A stretch of DNA of 64,000 nt from Nemertoderma westbladi (GCA_032718475.1 JAUCBJ010008394.1:1-64000), one strand, 5' to 3'. Shown: positions 34,205 to 45,871, counted from the first letter of the stretch. The notes: generated by a model not told the origin, from the sequence alone. Made by a program: numbers and translations.

Positions 34205-35530
34205 AGAAAAAATCAATTCTGAAAAATATCGAGTGTTGAAAAATATCGAGAGTAAAAATAACGAGTGTTGAAAAATATCGAGAGTAAAAATAACAAGTGG
34301 TGAGAAATATCGAGTGTTGAAAAATATCGAGAGTAAAAATATCGATTGTTGAAAAATATCGAGAGTAAAAATAACGAGTGTTGAAAAATATATTGTTGAA
34401 AAGTATCGAGAGTAAAAATAACGAGTGTTGAAAAATATAGTGAGTAAAATTATCGATTTTTGAAAAATATCGAGAGTAAAAATAACGAGTGTTGAAAAAT
34501 ATAGAGTGTTGAAAAATATCGAGAGTAAAAATATCGAGAGTAAAAATATCGAGTGTTGAAAAATATCGAGAGTAAAAATCACAAGTGTTGAAAAATATCG
34601 AGTATTGAAAAATATAGAGAGTAAAAATATTGAGTGTAAAAATATCGAGAGTAAAAATATCGAGAGTAAAAATATCGAGTGTTGAAAAATATCGAGAGTA
34701 AAAATAACGAGTGTTGAAAAATATCGAGAGTCAAAATAACGAGTGTTGAAAAATATCGAGTGTTGAAAAATATCGAGAGTAAAAATATCGATTGTTGAAA
34801 AATATCGAGAGTAAAAATATCGAGTGTTGAAAAATATATAGTGTTGAAAAATAACGAGTGTTGCTATCAATTTTGATAAATATTACAGAACAAAAATATT
34901 TTAGTTCTAGATCACATTATTACTTTTTTAAAATAGCTAGTATTTTCTACTTCTTTTTATAAATGTTATGGAACACATGTAAGCTACCAATCTTGATAAA
35001 TATTTTTGTTTTAGAACACATTTTTTGTACGAGAACATTTTTAGGAAAAAAATTATCATACTGTACATGTACAACCCTTATTAAAAAACTTGTTACTCTC
35101 AATATTTTTCAACACTCAGATATTTTTACTCTCAATATTTTTCAACACTCGATATTTTTCAATAATCGATATTTTTACTCTCGATATTTTTCAACACTCG
35201 ATATTTTACAACACTTGATATTTTTACTCTCGATATTTTTCAACACTCGATATTTTTACTCTCGATATTTTTCAACACTCGATATTTTTACTCTCAATAT
35301 TTTTCAACACTCGATATTTTTACTCTCGATATTTTCACACTCGATATTTTTTGAACTCTCGATATTATCGTTATTTGTCAATACTCAATATTTTTACTGT
35401 TGATATTTTTACTCTCGATATTTTAATTCTCGATATTTTTTGAACTCTCGATATTATCGTTATTTTTCAACACTCGATATTTTTACTCACGTTATTTTTA
35501 CTCTCGACATTTTTCATGTCTCGGTATTTT
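34205..35530. repeat. Large inverted array of short ATATCGAG units
   Basis: The left arm (about 34220-34865) is built of some 35-40 units that alternate GAGTGTTGAAAAATATC and GAGAGTAAAAATATC. The right arm (about 35095-35530) is the same in inverse (ACTCTCGATATTTTTCAACA). The 230-bp centre has AAGCTACCAATCTTGATAAA and TTCTAGATC words also found at 4660-4740. The single strands could fold into a hairpin of several hundred base pairs. The 257-codon and 146-codon open frames are translations of the array and not genes. Confidence 0.85.
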
Positions 35531-35704
35531 TCAATGTTACCGGCTATAGAGAGTGCACCAATGGTTGCTTACTGGGTCTTCAGATAGTCAATTTCCATAT
35601 ACCTGTAGCGAAGCACTCATTTTCTAACCAATATAACCAATATATGAATCTAACTTATTATAAATTTTATTTTTTTCTTATTTTTTTTCTAAATACCATA
35701 ACAA

Positions 35705-36178
35705 AATATTTTGTCGACAAGCCGGCACAGCATTCTTAATATATATGTAATATATAAATTATTGTAGGAAGATATATTACTTGAATATATAAGAAACCGC
35801 CGTGGGATAAGGGATCCGGTTTAGTGTATATATATTTGTAAGCATAAAATAATAAATAAATAAAATATTATTTTAAATAAACCTAGATCGACCTCAGAAA
35901 AAATTATAAGTGATTTTTTTTTTTTTTTTTTTTTTATAATAAGAAAAAATTCATATAGTATATTAATATATTTATATTATATTTTTATTTTTTATTATTT
36001 TTTTTGTTCATATATTAGTGATAAAGTAATATATGAATTTTTTCTGAGGTCGATCTAGGTTTATTTAAAATAAAATAATATTTTATTTATTTATTATTTT
36101 ATGCTTACAAATATATATGTAATATATATATATAATAATGCTGCAATGCAGCATGCTGATCGTAGTAATAGTAGTTCC
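35705..36178 (+). mobile_element. LINE 3' end interrupted by a foldback element
   Basis: TTGTCGACAAGCCGGCACAG (35711) and AATGCAGCATGCTGATCGTAG (about 36144) are the two halves of the RTE-like LINE tail seen uninterrupted at 42619-42690 and, inverted, at 55363-55440. Between them (about 35740-36135) lies a foldback: TTGTAAGCATAAAATAATAA through AACCTAGATCGACCTCAGAA (35836-35900) is repeated inverted at about 36040-36112. TATATATGTAATATATA is present at both edges and may be the target duplication. Confidence 0.7.
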
Positions 36179-36427
36179 ATTATTGGAAAATTAACAATTC
36201 AATGGCAGATGGAGTCTGTCACCCTCAGGATGCGCAGTAGTTTTCTTTTTTAGTAGTTTTTAGTAGTTTTTGTTTTCTGTTTTCTTGTCGTCGACTAAAA
36301 GGGAGGATGAAAACTATGTCACGTTCCTATAATTTCATATCAACAGAATCTATATAATATCATCTTGCTTTTGTCACAAAAATGAATGGAAGAAGAACAT
36401 CTGGGATCAATGGTCAACTAAAATGAA

Positions 36428-37135
36428 TTAGTGGGTCATGACAATTGCGACCAGCAACCTCTGCAGGAGGAACAAGTGGGAGCGAGGCTCTTTGGTTGAG
36501 TCTCTCAGCCTCGACCCCATCACTGCCAGGAACTCTTCTGTTTCAGGTCCTGCCCGGCCCATCGTTTCAAAGGCTACTGGACGGAACAGGTAGCCTCTGT
36601 CCATCAGTTCACCATACTTCTTGTTCTTCCGGACCTCCGCTTCCTCGGCTGCGCTTCCTCCACCAGAAGAGAGTGTACGAGATGTATGGCTGGCTGCCAG
36701 GGGTCCACCACAGTTGCGTCCCATGTTAGTGTTCTTCCTCTGGACCACGGCACTAGGGTGACTCCATCGACTCTTTTGCCATCAATGCGGCAGAGACCCG
36801 GGGGCTCCAGCATGGTGGGGATGTCGCAGGTAGTGAGAGCACGCTTTACAATTTCATTAATCATGGTGTGCCTGGGAAAACGTCCAGCGCTCCGTTGGCA
36901 GGAAAGGCCATGGAGCCCATTAGCTGCAACGGGAGACCCACAACGGGTGCAGGGGTGAGGCTCGGTTACATGGCAGCCAAGTCGGGTGGCAATGGTAATC
37001 CGGAACTGTGTATCACTAAGCTTCAGCCCCAACGCCTGTGAAGGTATGGCATCCAGCCAGCAGCCGGAGATTGGGTTGGAGACACTGTTGAGCCTGGCTC
37101 TGTCTGAGGGTGATGCCTATTCACGGAGGGCACGA
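36428..37135 (-). pseudogene. Non-LTR retrotransposon ORF2 C-terminal fragment (HGLSC type)
   Basis: On the minus strand the sequence begins near 37135 with ARLNSVSNPISGCWLDAIPS and passes through a CTRCG...GLHGLSCQRSAGR zinc-finger-like motif and DGKRVDGVTLVPWSRGRTL. After a frameshift near 36720 it continues with KYGELMDRGYLF, RPVAFETMGRAGPE and RSHLFLLQRL. This order is the conserved region downstream of the reverse transcriptase in a widespread LINE group. Further fragments of the same family lie at 44455-44600 and 63541-63981. The RT itself is absent. Confidence 0.7.
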
Positions 37136-37137
37136 AT

Positions 37138-37460
37138 TATATTATTAATAAACAAAGGAGTACAAGACAGAGTATGTAATAAAAAAAAGTACAAATAGGA
37201 GACAGACAAAGAATTCAACTGACTAACTTTTATTCAAATGAATAAAGTAATTGATTTCAACGATGTAATATTGTATTAATACCTAGTATGTACTTTCACT
37301 TTCAAATTATTTTATATCAGTATCGGGTATCGCAATTGTGTACCAATATTGTGTACATTACGTAATTTTCACACTACTTGGAGTAAAAGCGGGTTCGTGG
37401 AGTACACAATTAAATTATTGATTGCTAATAATTGGCCATAATCAATAATCAATCATCAAA
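37138..37460. repeat. Dispersed repeat shared with 56.57 and 59.04 kb
   Basis: 37138-37225 (ATTAATAAACAAAGGAGTAC, GGAGACAGACAAAGAA) matches 56567-56645. 37223-37460 (CTTTTATTCAAATGAATAAA, AATTATTGATTGCTAATAAT) matches 59044-59245. The block follows a LINE fragment here but stands alone in the other places. Confidence 0.6.
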
Positions 37461-38865
37461 AAAAAGAAAAAAGAAAACGAAAAACAAGGATTAATCGCCA
37501 TGAACAGAACATTGCGACGAATACCTAACATTACAAGCACCGTTGAGAATACATTATAATAATCAATCAATAATTTAATCTGTACTCAATGAACCGTCTT
37601 GTCTTGCAAATCTTGCAAACCGTCAAATACCCCCCCCCCCCCCCCCTCCCCTGTACACTAGGGCGTTTTTTACTTTTTTTTTCGATTTCAATGTTCTACC
37701 GGTGCACAAAAGTTGCCAAATGGTTAAAAATTAAGGCAAAAAAATTTCTATAAATTTCATCTATATCTTCACCGATCCCAAGAGGATTGAAATTTTGAGC
37801 CATCGTGATGCACCATAATGAAAATTATAACAATATAACACATTGATGAAAGGTCAATGACTCAAGAAAGAACTTCCTGCATGCATCAAATGTCATCAAA
37901 TGGGTCCAAACTTAGTTAGATACCAAAATTTTAATTTTTGGATCAAGGGAACTAGTGCCACAGGCACATGGACAGAACCTACCATTTGGTGCAAATGACG
38001 ATTATTCTCAATTTTCGCGATGGCCATCTTTTAGTTCTCCTACTGCATTAATATTATGCTCATTAGAACCGGGGGTAAGACACCTTCAAAACAAACGTAG
38101 AACAAATAGTTCTTGAGATATCGCAGAAAATGTGAAGTCCGGCACAAGTTTACATTACCGTACCGCCTTGATGGATATGGACAAATACACTAAAAATGAT
38201 TCTTTGAATTATCTCAAGGAAACAAAAATAGACACATCACAGAAAATGATTGATGTAGTGGGTGTAGACACCTTCAAAATAAGAGTAGAGTCATTAATTC
38301 TTAAGTTATTTTACAAAATTTCAAGACTATGTCTACAAATGGATACTTGATATTGAGTTGACCCATTCCACACATTTTGTACAAAAAGCAAAAACTATTG
38401 TCAACTAATCACTACTCTTTAATTTTGAAGGTGTCTGTATACACTAAATCAATTTGTTGCAGTGATGTGTATATATTTGATGCATTAAGATAATTAGAAG
38501 TACATTTTTTAGTGTATTTGTCTATAAATCATCAAGGCACTCATGTTGACTTGTGCCGGACTTAACATTTTCTGCAATATCTCGAGAACTATTCGCTCTG
38601 CACTTGTTTTGATAGTGTCTACCCACACTAAATCGGTTTTGCGGTTCTAATGAGCATAATATTAATGCAGTAGGAGAACTAAAAGTTGTCCATCGCGAAA
38701 GTTGAGAATAAGAGTCACTTGCTCCAAAGGGTAGGTTCTGGCCATGTGCCTGTGGCACTATTTCCCTTGGTCCCAAATCAAAATTTTGGTATCTAACTAA
38801 GTTTGGACCCATTTGATGCATGCAGGAAGTTCTTTCTTGAGTCATTCATCTTTTATCTATGTGTT

Positions 38866-40275
38866 ATCTAATATATATAAATATCGATTGTCTGTCTGTC
38901 TGTCTGTCTGTCTGTGTGTTTGTCATCGGCTATACAATCGAACCCATCTCGATGAAATCTCGCTTGCTATAGCTCGTTAGAAAGGTCTCGCCCTAACTCG
39001 TTGCAACGTAATACTCAGAGCCGTCTGAAGTTCGCCCGTCTGCCGCTAGAGGGCGATTTTCTTGATTTTCGGGCGAAATTTATCGAATTATTTCTGTTCT
39101 TCTATCGCTAATTAATGATTTAGAAGGCTAACATTTATCCCACCTGGTATAAAATTAACATGGGTAGATTCGCCGTGTCCCATTCTCACAAAGTTTTTAT
39201 TTTATTCGAGTGTTTAATATAAATATGTATGATTATTTATTGATTAAAAATCAAATAGTGTATAAATATGTCATATTCGCCAAGCACGATCGAATTGGCC
39301 TATTGCTATTGAATAGGGAAGGATTGTTTTCTGTATCATAGCAACGTTAGGTAATTATTGAACTCGCAGCTAGCTGGCTGGGCACAGATAAGGAGCAAGC
39401 AGGCTGGAGTGTTGATTGGGGTGGGTTTGGGTTGTCTATTGCGAATTGCTCAAGAGTAATTCTGCTTTCTCAATCATTGGCTGCATGGAAGGAGAGGTTT
39501 ATAACATTTTTGTTTTACTGTTATGAATATTAAAAGTAAAATAATTATTTCTGTAGGCCTATACTTAGGTACTGTATTATTATTTTATCTAATATTATAT
39601 ATCTAATCTCGATGAAATCTCGCTTACTATAGCTCGTTAGATAGGTCGCGCCCTAACTCGTTGCAACGTAATACTCAGAGCCGTCTGAAGTTCCGAATTG
39701 TCCGATAGTGAAAACCTGATCTTATTGGGTTGTTTTTAATGCTTTTGAGCTGAAACTTGGTAGCTATATACTGCAGCATAGGCTGTATATTTCCGGAGTC
39801 ACTGGGTTGTCTACAGTTCCCCAGTCTACCGTTAGAGGGCTAAATGTCTGAGAGTTAACATCTTCGCCAACTTTATTATTTACAATCCATTTTGACTGAA
39901 ACTTGGTAGGCATCTACTACAGCATAGGCTGAATCTTTACTGAGTCGCAGAGTCGTCTACAATTTCCCAGTCTACCGCTAGAGGGCGAAATGTCTGCAAG
40001 TTAACATCTTCTCCAACTTTGTTATTTATAATCCATTTAGACTGAACTTGGTAGGCATCTACTACAGCATAGGCTATATCTTTACTGAGTCGCGCAGAGT
40101 TGTCTACAGTACCCGCGTCTGCCGCTAGAGGGCGAAATGTATGAAAGTTAACATCTTCTCCAACTTTGTTATTTACATGTGTTTTATTTAATGATGGTGT
40201 CTGTTCCATATGCAGTTCTCAAATCTCCCACACATAGTCATATATCATCTGCAGGTGCACTAGAAAGCTTTCTAG
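38866..40275. mobile_element. Helitron-like insert with 146-bp tandem repeats
   Basis: It begins in AT-rich sequence with a (CTGT)n tract (about 38888-38915) and contains a repeated block (ATCTCGATGAAATCTCGCTT near 38948 and 39605). Three tandem units of 146 bp start with CTGAAACTTGG at 39750, 39896 and 40042. It ends at the perfect palindrome CTAGAAAGCTTTCTAG (40260-40275). Tandem core repeats of about 150 bp plus a tetranucleotide tract recall non-autonomous Helitron-like elements (HINE/pearl) of invertebrates. The terminal hairpin is compatible, but no 5' TC or 3' CTRR end is demonstrated. Confidence 0.45.
39043..40134 (+). promoter_or_regulatory. Four CTCF-like motifs CCGCTAGAGGGCG
   Basis: Exact copies at 39043-39055, 39975-39987 and 40122-40134, and a variant CCGTTAGAGGGCT at 39829-39841, all on the plus strand. 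The sequence fits the animal CTCF core (CC-purine-C-pyrimidine-AG-purine-(G/T)GGC). They lie at the same place in each tandem unit. Similar words occur in several transposon families, so binding is unproven. Confidence 0.4.
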
Positions 40276-40649
40276 TATTGTTATAAATTTCATTATGGTG
40301 CATCATGATGGCTCAAAATTTCAACCCTCTTGGGATCCATGAAGATATAGATGAAATTGATATAAATTATTTTGCCTTATTTTTTTACCACTTGGCAACT
40401 TTTGTGCACCGGTAGAATTATGAAATCGAAAAAGTAAAAAACGCACCACCGTACTGTGCTGTACGCCAAGATATGGCAAATAAACGTCACTATAACACAG
40501 AATTAATTTCATTTTAACATTAAACAATCAATTTAATTAATAAATAAATTTGTTACTTGTTATATATAAGATAAAAGTTTATATTATATATAAAAACATT
40601 CTGCATGCATACTAGCATACTATGCATATCTGCATGCTAGCAGAACACA

Positions 40650-42690
40650 TCAATTTGCCTTGCTGCGGCATGACTGGTCCTCTATGTTGCAACAGCCAAG
40701 TGTGGAATCCAGCTTCACACTACAGCTGAGCAACATGTATGTGGTTCTTGCCTCTGAGGCAGCAGATCACTTCGAGGGCTATACTACTGCCTTCACATAA
40801 GCAGTTAAGTTAGCAGCTGCAGAAACAGTTCCTGTATACCCTCGAAACAGGAAAAGGGCCCCCTGGACTGACAACAAAACCCAGAAGTGTCGAAATGACC
40901 CATATAAGGCGCAGAAGGAGTCCCGACTCAAACAGACTACCGCGGCCAAGAATGCAGTTAAGGCTGCATCTAGGTCCCTGAACAGGCAGTACTCTGTTAA
41001 TCTACAGGAGCTAATAAACCAACAGGTTGATGCCATCAATGATGATGACGACAGCAGGCAATCATCCCAGGCATGGAAATCGATCAACTTGCTTACTGGG
41101 TGGAAAAGCCAACCAACCACCAAGGTTAAGGCAGAATCACAAGCCGATCGCCTTAATGGTTGGAAAGCCCACTTTGAAAAGCTCCTCAATAATGACAGGG
41201 TATTGCCTGATAACTTTATAGAAGTAAAAGTGTCTGAGTCTGTACTCCCAGATATTCCCATTGGAGATATCTCCTTTGCAGAAGTGAAGGCTGCTGCAAA
41301 GAGCATTAAGACCAATCGTGCCAGTGGAGTAGAAGGTGTTCCCACTGAGGTCTTTAAAATACCCGAGTGTTTAAAGCTCATCTATCCCTGTTGACTTCTT
41401 CAAGTCCTTTGATTCTGTCTCTCGCTCACGTATGTTCAGCATACTTTCATTATATGTGATTCCTGATGAAATTATTGCAGCAATCAGATCAGTGTACAGT
41501 ACAATGGTTCGACAATATTTGTGTCTACTGTTGATGGTGACACAGAACCATTTGAAGTATTATGGGGAGTCCTCCAAGGAGACACACTTGCGCCATTCTT
41601 GTTCATAATTGTGGTTGACTATTTCTACCCATGTCCTTAGATCATCATAATGATGATGGGGTGATGGTAACTCCACCTAATAGGCTCCAGAAGTTGAGGA
41701 TATCTGCCAAGTACCTAACTGATCTAGACTTTGCTGATGACTTAGGAATACTCTCAGAATCACTAGAGGGAGCCCAATGGCTCCTCAGCTCATCAGAATA
41801 GGCTGCTTCTAGTATTGGACTTTTTATTAACTCCAAAAAGACCAAAATTTTGACAGTTAACTTTAAAAGTCCTCAGCAAGTCTCTGACCGGATGAGCATA
41901 AGCTCAAAGGATGGCATGCTTGAGCATGTGGACGACTTCTGTTATCAGGGATCATGGATCCGGAAGTCAGATGAGGGCCTTCGAATATAGTGCATGGGCA
42001 GCCTTGAATAGGCTTCCCAGGATTTGGAAGTCACAGATAATTAATCAGAAACTTAAGGTCCGATTATTTAGAGCAATTTATTTATTATACTTTATTAATA
42101 TAATAGGTCTGACGTAGCCCGGTAGGGCGAAAACGTTCACCAAATTCAGCGTTTCATTATAATATTCAGCCAGTGTAGACCCCTAATACTTACCTATATG
42201 CTATACTTTGCTTATGGTAATTTATATTTATTATTATTTAGAGCAACAGTAGTTCCAGCACTCCTCAATGGGAGTCCATGCTGGGCTCTAACTGCTGAGG
42301 ACACCAAATCTCTGGATGGCACATTCACAAGAATGCTACGCCGGGTTCATTGTGTCACGCCAGGTTCATTGTGTCAAGTACAATGCACACATCTCCAACC
42401 AGACACTATATAACATTGGAGGTGTCTCATTGGTTCCCCCAATCTTGACACTTGAACAAAGTCGCCTCCGCTTTGCAGGACATTGCTTTCGCCATTAGTG
42501 AATAAGCATGGTGGACAGCCCATGACTTTCTTGAGACGCATCTTAAAGGACACTGGCCTTGAAGATGCGGATTATCTAGCAAATGTCATGGGTGATAGGG
42601 AGTTGTCGCGGCACAATTTTGTTGACAAGCCAGCACAGCATTCTTTAAAATGCAGCTGCAATGCAGCATGCCCATCCTAGTAGTAGTAGT
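40650..42690 (+). pseudogene. RTE-like LINE, decayed
   Basis: The plus strand is open for about 195 codons up to 41394. It reads NRKRAPWTDNKTQKCRND, then WKSINLLTGWKS and FAEVKAAAKSIKTNRASGVE (the usual AI..LK..KA.G.DGI region before the RT). The RT continues in broken frames: VDFFKSFDSVSRSRMFSILS near 41390-41450, GVLQGDTLAP near 41570 and LDFADDLGILSES near 41725-41760, the catalytic aspartates. The C-terminus (RLRFAGHCF near 42460; DADYLANVMGDRELSRHNFV near 42565) ends in FVDKPAQHS and a (TAG)n tail. A 157-bp foreign insertion sits at 42077-42233. No longer functional. Confidence 0.75.
42077..42233 (-). mobile_element. 157-bp SINE-like insertion with 13-bp target duplications
   Basis: TTATTTAGAGCAA occurs at 42064-42076 and 42234-42246, exactly flanking the insert, and the LINE reading frame resumes after it. 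On the minus strand the insert starts ATATAAATTACCATAAGC, contains GTTTTCGCCCTACCGGGC and ends in an AT-rich tail (TAATAAAGTATAATAAATAA). Duplications of this length and a one-sided AT-rich tail point to LINE-driven retroposition. No Pol III boxes are evident. Confidence 0.7.
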
Positions 42691-43445
42691 ATACTACACT
42701 TTCCTGGAAGACTCGACTAGAGTTCCAATTTTGTGATTGTGACGGGATCTATGAGATCCTGACTGGGTTAGATTTGTATGCGTCACCGTTCTGCTGGCAG
42801 TTATGCTAAGTCGCTTTGGCCGAAGGCCGTTGGGGAAAACAATAGAGTTTCTGTTTCTCGATATTGATAGTCGAAACGATAATGGCACAATCGGTAAATC
42901 GGTAAATCAGTAATGACACAGATATAATAACAGATTAATTGCTGATGTTAGTGGCGGTGATGGTCATAGACTATGACCGGTCTGCAACTGAGTAACTAAT
43001 GAACTGACTGGTAAATCAGTAGTGCAGAATAATATATATGATTAACACACACCGATATTGATTTCACCTCTTACTGTACTTGGCCCACTGTACCCAGTTG
43101 ATGCTTTCCTAACTCTAATCACGTGCTTCCCTCCCCGCTATTGGCTACTATACTAATTGTCACTTTGGCACTCCCTGTGAGTATTTCCCCCCGCTGCTGC
43201 TAGCCTCTACTAGCTGTATTCCTTCCGAGGTGGTTTGACCTCTCACCTCTCCCTGTGGCTTTAGGGCTTGTGTCCCCCCCCCCCCCCCCCCCCAATGTCG
43301 GTTATGAGACGAGATTAATATTGGTAATCTCGTATCCCCAACTTATTGGTGAAATGCCACTGGTCCCATTTTCTGGTGGGTAATGAAGTGGAATTGAATC
43401 TGCTTACAGTGATTCAGATATCTTGTTCGTCCATTTGATAAAGTT
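42691..43445. other. Intergenic DNA, no gene recognised
   Basis: Holds a 20-base C run at 43274-43293 and several short GGTAAATC repeats, but no coding signature. Confidence 0.4.
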
Positions 43446-44055
43446 GCCTTTCGAGCACGATGCGCAGTAATTGCAATGTCAATCTTTTATCTTCTTCTAG
43501 TTTCGCTACCTTGCTATTCCACAGCAGCTTCGGCGTTGATTACATCAATTCGGACCTCTCAGTAGTAGTCCTACTGAAGCTGGTTCATACAAATTGCTGT
43601 AGTTTGGTAACGATTACCTCAATCTCATCCATTGGAAGTGATTAGGAAGTCGGAGATTTCGATGAAGGAAAGATCATTGATGCAATGTGATTAAGAATTC
43701 CAGGAAATGAAGCTATCTTTTAAAGTATCGATTAAAGCCACTTCGCTGTCATTCAAACAAGGTTCGGGCTGTCCTCCACCAGTTTGGTGCAAACTCTTTT
43801 TCATGACAGCATTCTTTGCTTTCACATTTTTCTTTATGTACTGTACTTGAATTTATTATAGACCTGCTGTCTTGTAAGTTTCAAACTAAATTCTGCACTT
43901 AGCGTAGCTGTGATTCGGTCCCAAGCAGCATGCTTCTTACCCTCAATTCCTGGAATCTTACTGGTATTGGTAAATATACACCAGTCCAATACTCAATTAT
44001 ACGCACGTGGATTTAGTTTTGCTTCAATTTCTGAAAATCTGTAAGAACCGTTCAT
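43446..44055 (-). pseudogene. Myb/SANT-like protein of a PIF/Harbinger transposon, frameshifted
   Basis: On the minus strand, starting near 44055 (MNGSYRFSEIEAKL), the sequence reads SKIPGIEGKKHAAWDRITAT then LSAEFSLKLTRQQVYNKFKY. After a frameshift it continues KNVKAKNAVMKKSLHQTGGG and PEPCLNDSEVALIDTL up to a stop at 43691. A later stretch (KVAKLEEDKRLTLQLLRIVL) resembles the C-terminal coiled coil. The K-AW-I block, the LK-K-N-K region and the TGGG motif are the hallmarks of the Myb-like DNA-binding partner that brings Harbinger transposase to its ends. It is broken by several indels. Confidence 0.65.
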
Positions 44056-44454
44056 GTCAAAACCAGGAACTGTCTGACTGTAGGCCTACTAACATGAAAC
44101 TACACAGATATTTCAGCTTTACTGAAAGAAAGAAAATACTTTCAGTTTCTCTCTTACACATATTATAGCCTAGTAGGTGATCTACAGTAAATACCGTTCA
44201 GTACAGTAGTTGCTGTTTACTAATGCCTACTAGTTTGGGTCTTGTTGTCTACATACCGGATGTTGGATCTACTATACTGTACTTTAACCGACACCACAAA
44301 AAGAAAAGCCACTGTACTAGAATAGTAAATAGAATAGAAGTGTAAGTTAATCAAACAATTTAAAATCAAATTTACAGAACACAAATGACAATAGAATTGC
44401 ACAAATTAATTAATTAATAACAGTACTAAAAATATAAATATATAAAGCTAGTCT
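44056..44454. other. Intergenic DNA, no gene recognised
   Basis: AT-rich, short ORFs only. It may be the upstream part of the Harbinger remnant, but no terminal repeat was found. Confidence 0.35.
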
Positions 44455-44600
44455 ATTCCTTGTTGTTAGCAGGTGCAGGGTGGGGGAGACAGGTCCTCAT
44501 ATAGAGGCCGTCGCCGGCTGAGAGGGCGGGGTCCATGGTACCCAGGATAGAGGGTGTCGCAGAGGCCGTTGCCAATCAGAATGGTGTTCCGATCAAATGA
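44455..44600 (-). pseudogene. C-terminal end of an HGLSC-type LINE
   Basis: Minus-strand reading gives ILIGNG then, in another frame, GTMDPALSAGDGLYEDLSPP. This parallels the end of the fragment at 63541-63981 (ILVGNAASIIGTVDPSLSNN, EGLYE). Only the last 45 or so codons remain. Confidence 0.55.
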
Positions 44601-44639
44601 AATCCATAAAATTGTCCAAATATAGTACGTTTAATAATA

Positions 44640-45300
44640 CATTAGGGGGTGAGGTAAATCTAGCTTGGTCGTGTCAATCCTGGGGCCATATTGCATATTT
44701 TAGTGAGCACTAGACACAGGTAATCAGACTAGATAGCACAAACTTCGTACTAAATTTAGGTTAAATTTGGTGATATCTAGTCTGACTACATATGGGTAGT
44801 GAGAACTAAGAACGCCCCAGAACGAATCAACGCCAATTTATGTAATGAAAAAGCAAAATTACAGCATAAACTTCAAATTAATAATTGTTTCTTAATACCT
44901 ACTGTACTTTTAGATTTAATTAATATTAAACATAGGAAAATAAAATGTTGAAGTCATCAGTATCGCTTAAAGAACTGTATGTGTATTTGGGTCTGTAGAT
45001 GAGGGTAGTCTGGAGAGTGTTGGTACGATTCTCCACACATATTGCATATGGATTTTACCTGAAGTTGAGGATAATCATACAGTACCCTCAGCTGCGGGTA
45101 ATTATCATCACCTTTACCCCTAGCTGCGGTTAACATTGCATACAGCTGCTGATGTAACTGTTTTCCTTGGTATAACTTATGGTGTCTCTAAAGGGTCAAA
45201 AAATATAGCTAGTATAAAAATTGTTGGGTGGATGTATTATGTACTGGATGCTATAAATGTAAATTTCCTTACGGATGAATAGGTTGCAATGAATAATTAC
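44640..45300 (+). repeat. Repeat unit preceding Gypsy fragment A
   Basis: Matches 59245-59950 over most of its length: CCTGGGGCCATATT, GGTAATCAGACTAGATAGCA, CCCTCAGCTGCGGGTAATTA, GGTGTCTCTAAAG and GGATGAATAGGTT. Both copies lead straight into the inverted repeat that flanks a Gypsy fragment. Confidence 0.75.
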
Positions 45301-45314
45301 AAACATTCACAGAC

Positions 45315-45600
45315 TGCACCGATGCGAGTGCCAGTTTGGTCAGTCGACAATCGACTTCCTCAGCCACCGAAAAATCTCAGCCCAGGGTGCCACCCCGCTC
45401 CCCAACAAGGTCGCCGCCATCCGTGAGTTCACCCAGCCGACCACCACCAAGGGCCTACAGCGCTGCAGGAATTTCTAGGGATGGTGAACTTGTACCATCA
45501 GTTCGTCCCTGCTGACACCACCATCCTGCAGCCCCTATACGCACTACGCAGCCCTCGCCTCTAAAACAAGAACTCTGGATTGAACCACCGAGATGGTGGC
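45315..45600 (+). pseudogene. Gypsy reverse transcriptase/RNase H connection, fragment A1
   Basis: Reads CECQFGQSTIDFLSHRKISA, PNKVAAIREFTQPTTTKGLQ, then in another frame LGMVNLYHQFVP and ILQPLYAL. This is the conserved stretch after the Gypsy RT (K-C-FG...FLGH, A-I--FP-P---K-L--FLGM-N-Y--F-P). A frameshift and a stop interrupt it. GC content is visibly higher than in the flanks. It continues at 47979 after the palindrome. Confidence 0.75.
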
Positions 45601-45871
45601 AAGGTGTACTATATATAAGGCCATGCCATCGAGTTAACTGGGGGTGGTAGCTGTTAACAAGATTTTTTTTACAACAATTTGATATTTTGATATGGGGAGA
45701 GTTCTATAAATTTTAATTTGCTGCAATTTGGTCAATGGACGTAATTGAAGCATCCTCGTTAAGTACAATACAAAATATTTGGTAGCTAGTGTTTTAGGTA
45801 GGTTTAGCTAGTGATTTCCACACTGGTTCCGACATCCTACTTCCTTCTATAAATATTTTGTAGTAGCTAGT

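Larger units (their letters stand above)
37660..40446. mobile_element. 2.8-kb palindromic element with a 1.4-kb insert
   Basis: Outer arms: 37660-37855 pairs with 40262-40446 (GGGCGTTTTTTAC against GTAAAAAACGC; TACCGGTGCACAAAAGTTGC and its inverse). Inner arms: about 37855-38215 pairs with 38515-38860 (GGTCCAAACTTAGTTAGATA and its inverse). The centre (38216-38515) also pairs with itself. The right arm is interrupted at about 38866-40268 by unrelated DNA. Without that insert the element would be about 1.4 kb and almost wholly self-complementary. It has no coding sequence; a 17-base C run lies at its left edge. Confidence 0.8.

Noticed and set aside
34097-34870. 257-codon minus-strand ORF
   Set aside because: It is the translation of the ATATCGAG tandem array; the protein is a monotonous FNTRYFYSRYFS-type repeat.
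34963-35739. 146-codon and 99-codon plus-strand ORFs
   Set aside because: Same reason: translation of the inverted arm of the array.
40779-41381. 200-codon minus-strand ORF
   Set aside because: Antisense of the RTE-like LINE, whose plus strand has recognisable ORF2 sequence.
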